In this document: piece by piece, positions 6,419 through 8,340 of the stretch
Layout of the letters: each line of letters starts with the position of its first letter
How positions within the stretch are numbered: the stretch's first letter is position 1
From: Desulfotomaculum sp.
Lineage (GTDB): Bacteria > Bacillota > Desulfotomaculia > Desulfotomaculales > Ammonificaceae
NCBI GenBank assembly: GCA_012961725.1
Contig: DTYU01000164.1
Span: 1 to 8,340, forward strand
DNA length: 8,340 bases
Direction of reading: 5' to 3'
Notes under the pieces: model-generated
Told to the model about the DNA's origin: nothing
The model's database searches: none
What the model saw: the letters and a program-made list of their open reading frames with translations, nothing else
Program-made: the position numbers and the translations under genes

Positions 6419-6450
6419 AAAAAACGCCGGTCGAACTCGTTCTGCGTTTT
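6419..6450 (-). terminator. Rho-independent terminator after the GH18 gene
   Basis: About 13 bases past the GH18 stop on the minus strand, AAAACGC (6444-6450) pairs with GCGTTTT (6421-6427), 7 bp, across a 16-base loop that itself holds GAACGAGTTC, and the T-run extends to six. This separates the GH18 gene from the carboxypeptidase gene. The loop is long and four of the pairs are A-T, so strength is uncertain. Confidence 0.5.
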
Positions 6451-6462
6451 ATCCTGCCGTCT

Positions 6463-7746
6463 TCAGCGGAAATCCCTTATCGTTTTCCAGAAAACCGCGT
6501 CTTCAAACCCCAGCCGCCAGACGGTGATCCCGGCTAAGTCATATTCCTTCACCACATTAAGTTTGATCCTCAGGCTGTACCGGTTCTCAAACCAGACCTG
6601 GTGTTCAGCCCCGCCTTCCCAGTATTGCAGGGAAGGAGAACAGGCGCAGTTATCCCATACCACTCTGCCCCAGCCGTACCGGCTAATCAACCGGTTAACC
6701 TGTTTCCAGCGAACCACCCTAACTCTTTCAGATGTCCAGTCATACCCGTAGGCGGGTATCCCCAAGAGAATCTTTTCCTTAGGGATCCTCCCAAGAGCGA
6801 AGTCTAAGACCCGCGTGATCCACGGCACTGACGAAACCGGGCCGGGCGGCCCGCCCGCCCAGTGCTCGTCGTAAGTCATCAGCATTACATAATCGCAAAT
6901 GCGCCCGATGGCTTGGTAATCAAAGGCACCGCTCCACGGGTTGGACGGGTCGTCATAAGTCTTGGCGGCAACGGCAACCGTAAGCAGGAACCCGGCAGGC
7001 CGTAAGGCGCCGGCGAGTCTTTGCAGAAAACCGTTAAACAGCCCCCGGTCAGCGGGCGGAATCTTCTCGAAGTCGATGTTGACACCGGCTAAACCGTTTT
7101 TCTCGAGCAACCGGAGAATTTCTCTTATCAGCCTGTTTTCAAGCTCCCGGTCGGTCAATATCCGGTGAACCGCTTCCTGGTCAAAGCGTCCGTTGCGGCA
7201 GTTATGAACCACCAGAATGCTCTGTATCCCGTATCTGTCTGCCGCCGCCAGCCCGTCGGGGGGCAAAAAGCCGGTCAGGCTACCGTGCTGATCAAGCCTT
7301 ACGGTAAAAAAACCTACCGCACTCATATCTTCACCGAATGACCACAGGGAATTGAAGGCTGTCTTGTCTTCCGGATAATCAACGGGATAGTAACCGAAAA
7401 TCACCTTATCCCCGCCCTTGGCAAGTGATCGGCCAGAGAAGGAAGCCAGCGGTGAAAAAAGCAAGTCCCATTCTTTTTTAGTTACAAGCCCGTCGGCACA
7501 AATCCCCATTGCGTGCTCGAACCGGGTCACCGCCTTATGCGCTTCCCAGCCGAAGTAATCGGTAGGTTTTGTGGAAAGATGCCCTAATTTGGCAAGTTCT
7601 TCTTGGAGGTGAAGGACGTCTGGACCGCGCAAACCCACGGTGAGGTTCCGGTAGAACTCTACCGCATCGGCTTGAAATGGACACATGACCAGCAGGATCA
7701 GCAAAAAAAGGCCGGTTGTAAGGGATCTCTTCCACTTTTCTTGCAC
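6463..7746 (-). CDS. Secreted GH18 glycosidase with N-terminal peptidoglycan-binding domain
   Basis: A 427-residue exported protein. A signal peptide (GLFLLILLVMCPFQADA, cleavage near Ala28) precedes a PG_binding_1 repeat at about 35-97 (LTVGLRGPDVLHLQEELAKLG, then DYFGWEAHKAVTRFE), which anchors to peptidoglycan. The GH18 barrel follows from about residue 113 (KVIFGYYP). The catalytic signature is GLAGVNIDFE with Asp225 and Glu227, the acid/base; the first Asp of the usual DGxDxDxE is replaced (GVNID), as in many YaaH/SleL-like spore enzymes. MTYDEHW (290-296) and the terminal-strand Trp410 (ITVWRLG) are also as expected. It probably cleaves glycan strands of peptidoglycan or spore cortex, N-acetylglucosaminidase-type; YaaH/SleL proteins usually carry LysM domains instead, so the domain pairing differs. 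The start is GTG at 7744-7746 with GGGAGGGAG 3-4 bases plus spacer upstream. No convincing promoter was found in 7747-7956. Its substrate is inferred. Confidence 0.88.
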   Translation of the reverse strand: MQEKWKRSLTTGLFLLILLVMCPFQADAVEFYRNLTVGLRGPDVLHLQEELAKLGHLSTKPTDYFGWEAHKAVTRFEHAMGICADGLVTKKEWDLLFSPLASFSGRSLAKGGDKVIFGYYPVDYPEDKTAFNSLWSFGEDMSAVGFFTVRLDQHGSLTGFLPPDGLAAADRYGIQSILVVHNCRNGRFDQEAVHRILTDRELENRLIREILRLLEKNGLAGVNIDFEKIPPADRGLFNGFLQRLAGALRPAGFLLTVAVAAKTYDDPSNPWSGAFDYQAIGRICDYVMLMTYDEHWAGGPPGPVSSVPWITRVLDFALGRIPKEKILLGIPAYGYDWTSERVRVVRWKQVNRLISRYGWGRVVWDNCACSPSLQYWEGGAEHQVWFENRYSLRIKLNVVKEYDLAGITVWRLGFEDAVFWKTIRDFR

Positions 7747-7882
7747 TGTCTCCCTCCCGCTTCACCAAACTTACTGTTTGTCCCTATGATAGCAGGAGAG
7801 TGGCAGTTCCACCAGGGATTACTTTGTGGAAACAGAGGGATGTAATGGCATTACCGTCCGGGATTGGAGCAAAAAAAGAACC

Positions 7883-7915
7883 GAATAAATAATTTAGTAT
7901 GGCGTCCCCGAAATT
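7883..7915. repeat. Dispersed repeat, copy C (inverted)
   Basis: The complement of this segment contains AATTTCGGGGACGCCATAC followed by TAAATTATTTATTC, which matches the core of copies A and B with one change in the central part (ACGCC for ACACC). It is in the opposite orientation to the other two and lacks the GAATTC tail. It lies between the GH18 gene and the Fe-S protein gene and is not next to a ribosome binding site. Confidence 0.72.
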
Positions 7916-7950
7916 ACGTCCCCGAAATTACCCCCGAAATTAGCGAAATT
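7904..7950. repeat. Short tandem array of GTCCCCGAAATTAC-like units
   Basis: Four successive GAAATTA/GAAATT units start at 7910, 7924, 7936 and 7946. The full unit is GTCCCCGAAATTAC; successive units shrink from a step of 14 to 12 to 10 bases as the C-run and GT are lost. The first unit is the end of repeat copy C, so the array is a duplication of that repeat end that has since decayed. It ends 6 bases from the stop codon of the Fe-S protein gene. Confidence 0.75.
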
Positions 7951-7956
7951 ACCGTT

Positions 7957-8307
7957 TTAGGCCTCCACCACGTACCGTATGTCACAGACCCCTGCAGGGC
8001 AGTACCTCTCTTGAACGTGGGCCGCGATCTCCTCGTCGTAGTTCGCAAGCGCTTCAATCACGATCTCCGCGCCGATGCGCCCCACTCCGCAGGCAGCGGT
8101 CTCACGTGCCCTTGAAGCCAAGGCTTTAACCTCATCTACGGCCCCATTGCCGCCTTCACCCCGGCCGATACGGCGAAGCACCTGCTGTATCTCCTGTAGT
8201 TCCTGAAAACAAACCGGGCACTCCCTGCAGGCCTCCTCCAAAACAAGCGCCAAGTAGTACCCCGTCAGCTCAACGATACACCGGGGAATCGCTCCTCCTG
8301 AACACAT
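7957..8307 (-). CDS. Stand-alone NuoF/HymB C-terminal [4Fe-4S]-binding module
   Basis: A 116-residue protein equal to the NADH_4Fe-4S domain at the end of NuoF (complex I) and HymB/HndC (NAD-linked hydrogenase or formate dehydrogenase). Cys27, Cys30 and Cys33 (EACRECPVC) plus Cys73 reproduce the CxxCxxC-x(about 40)-C ligand pattern of cluster N3. It begins SGGAIPRCIVELTGYYLAL, matching the residues just before that cluster in NuoF, and ends near CPAGVC (103-108), a motif seen after this domain in clostridial NuoF-type proteins. The FMN- and NADH-binding part is absent. The start is ATG 8305-8307, with GGAGGAG 6 bases upstream, so it is not a cut gene but a short one. The bases upstream allow the end of another gene (TGA at 8323-8325 in one frame), suggesting an operon to the right. 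It probably passes electrons as a small partner subunit; the partner is not visible. No terminator was seen after it. Confidence 0.75.
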   Translation of the reverse strand: MCSGGAIPRCIVELTGYYLALVLEEACRECPVCFQELQEIQQVLRRIGRGEGGNGAVDEVKALASRARETAACGVGRIGAEIVIEALANYDEEIAAHVQERYCPAGVCDIRYVVEA

Positions 8308-8340
8308 CTTTAGCTCCTCCTCTCACTTTTTTAATCTGCA

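Noticed and set aside
6385..6531. Coding-like continuation of the small frame after its TAA (VRGEFLPERVAEK and onward)
   Set aside because: The stretch overlaps the GH18 terminator and the end of the GH18 gene on the other strand, which explains its composition; no start or ribosome binding site was found.
7904..7950. CRISPR-like array
   Set aside because: Units are 10-14 bases, directly abutting, with no spacers; this is a decayed tandem duplication.

Overview
The window looks like chromosomal DNA from a Gram-positive, probably spore-forming clostridial bacterium of the Desulfotomaculum/Pelotomaculum type. This is an inference from four things: GGAGG-type ribosome binding sites in front of almost every gene, frequent GTG/TTG starts, moderately high GC with GC-rich third codon positions, and the gene families present. 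Nothing in the window identifies a species. Every gene is on the minus strand except one phosphate-transporter gene.

Layout from left to right: (1) the 5' end of a minus-strand gene for a cobalamin-independent methionine synthase/uroporphyrinogen decarboxylase-like protein (1-223), cut by the window edge; (2) a large minus-strand gene (342-3116) fusing a GH57 alpha-glucan branching enzyme to a GT4 glycosyltransferase; (3) a small DUF4912 gene just upstream of it (3213-3653), with its own likely promoter and terminator; (4) a plus-strand Na+/phosphate symporter (about 3877-4797) whose first transmembrane helix is coded but has no ordinary start codon, directly behind a perfect stem-loop that covers its ribosome binding site; (5) convergent to it, a membrane-anchored D-alanyl-D-alanine carboxypeptidase (4864-6063); (6) a 400-base stretch with a probable frameshifted small gene and a terminator; (7) a secreted GH18 glycosidase with a peptidoglycan-binding domain (6463-7746); (8) a 116-residue protein that is only the C-terminal [4Fe-4S] module of NuoF/HymB (7957-8307).

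Functionally, the left half is alpha-glucan (glycogen-like) synthesis: one polypeptide carries both a glucosyl-transfer domain and a branching domain, with a DUF4912 partner. The right half holds two cell-wall enzymes, a carboxypeptidase trimming peptide stems and a glycosidase acting on the glycan, each apparently transcribed separately. The Fe-S protein probably belongs to a redox operon that lies outside the window.

A dispersed repeat of about 60-72 bp, with core GGGGACACCATACTAAATT, occurs three times (242-313, 6080-6141, 7883-7915). Two copies sit immediately upstream of the ribosome binding sites of minus-strand genes. The third is reversed and followed by a decaying tandem array. No tRNA, rRNA, CRISPR or intact transposase gene was seen.
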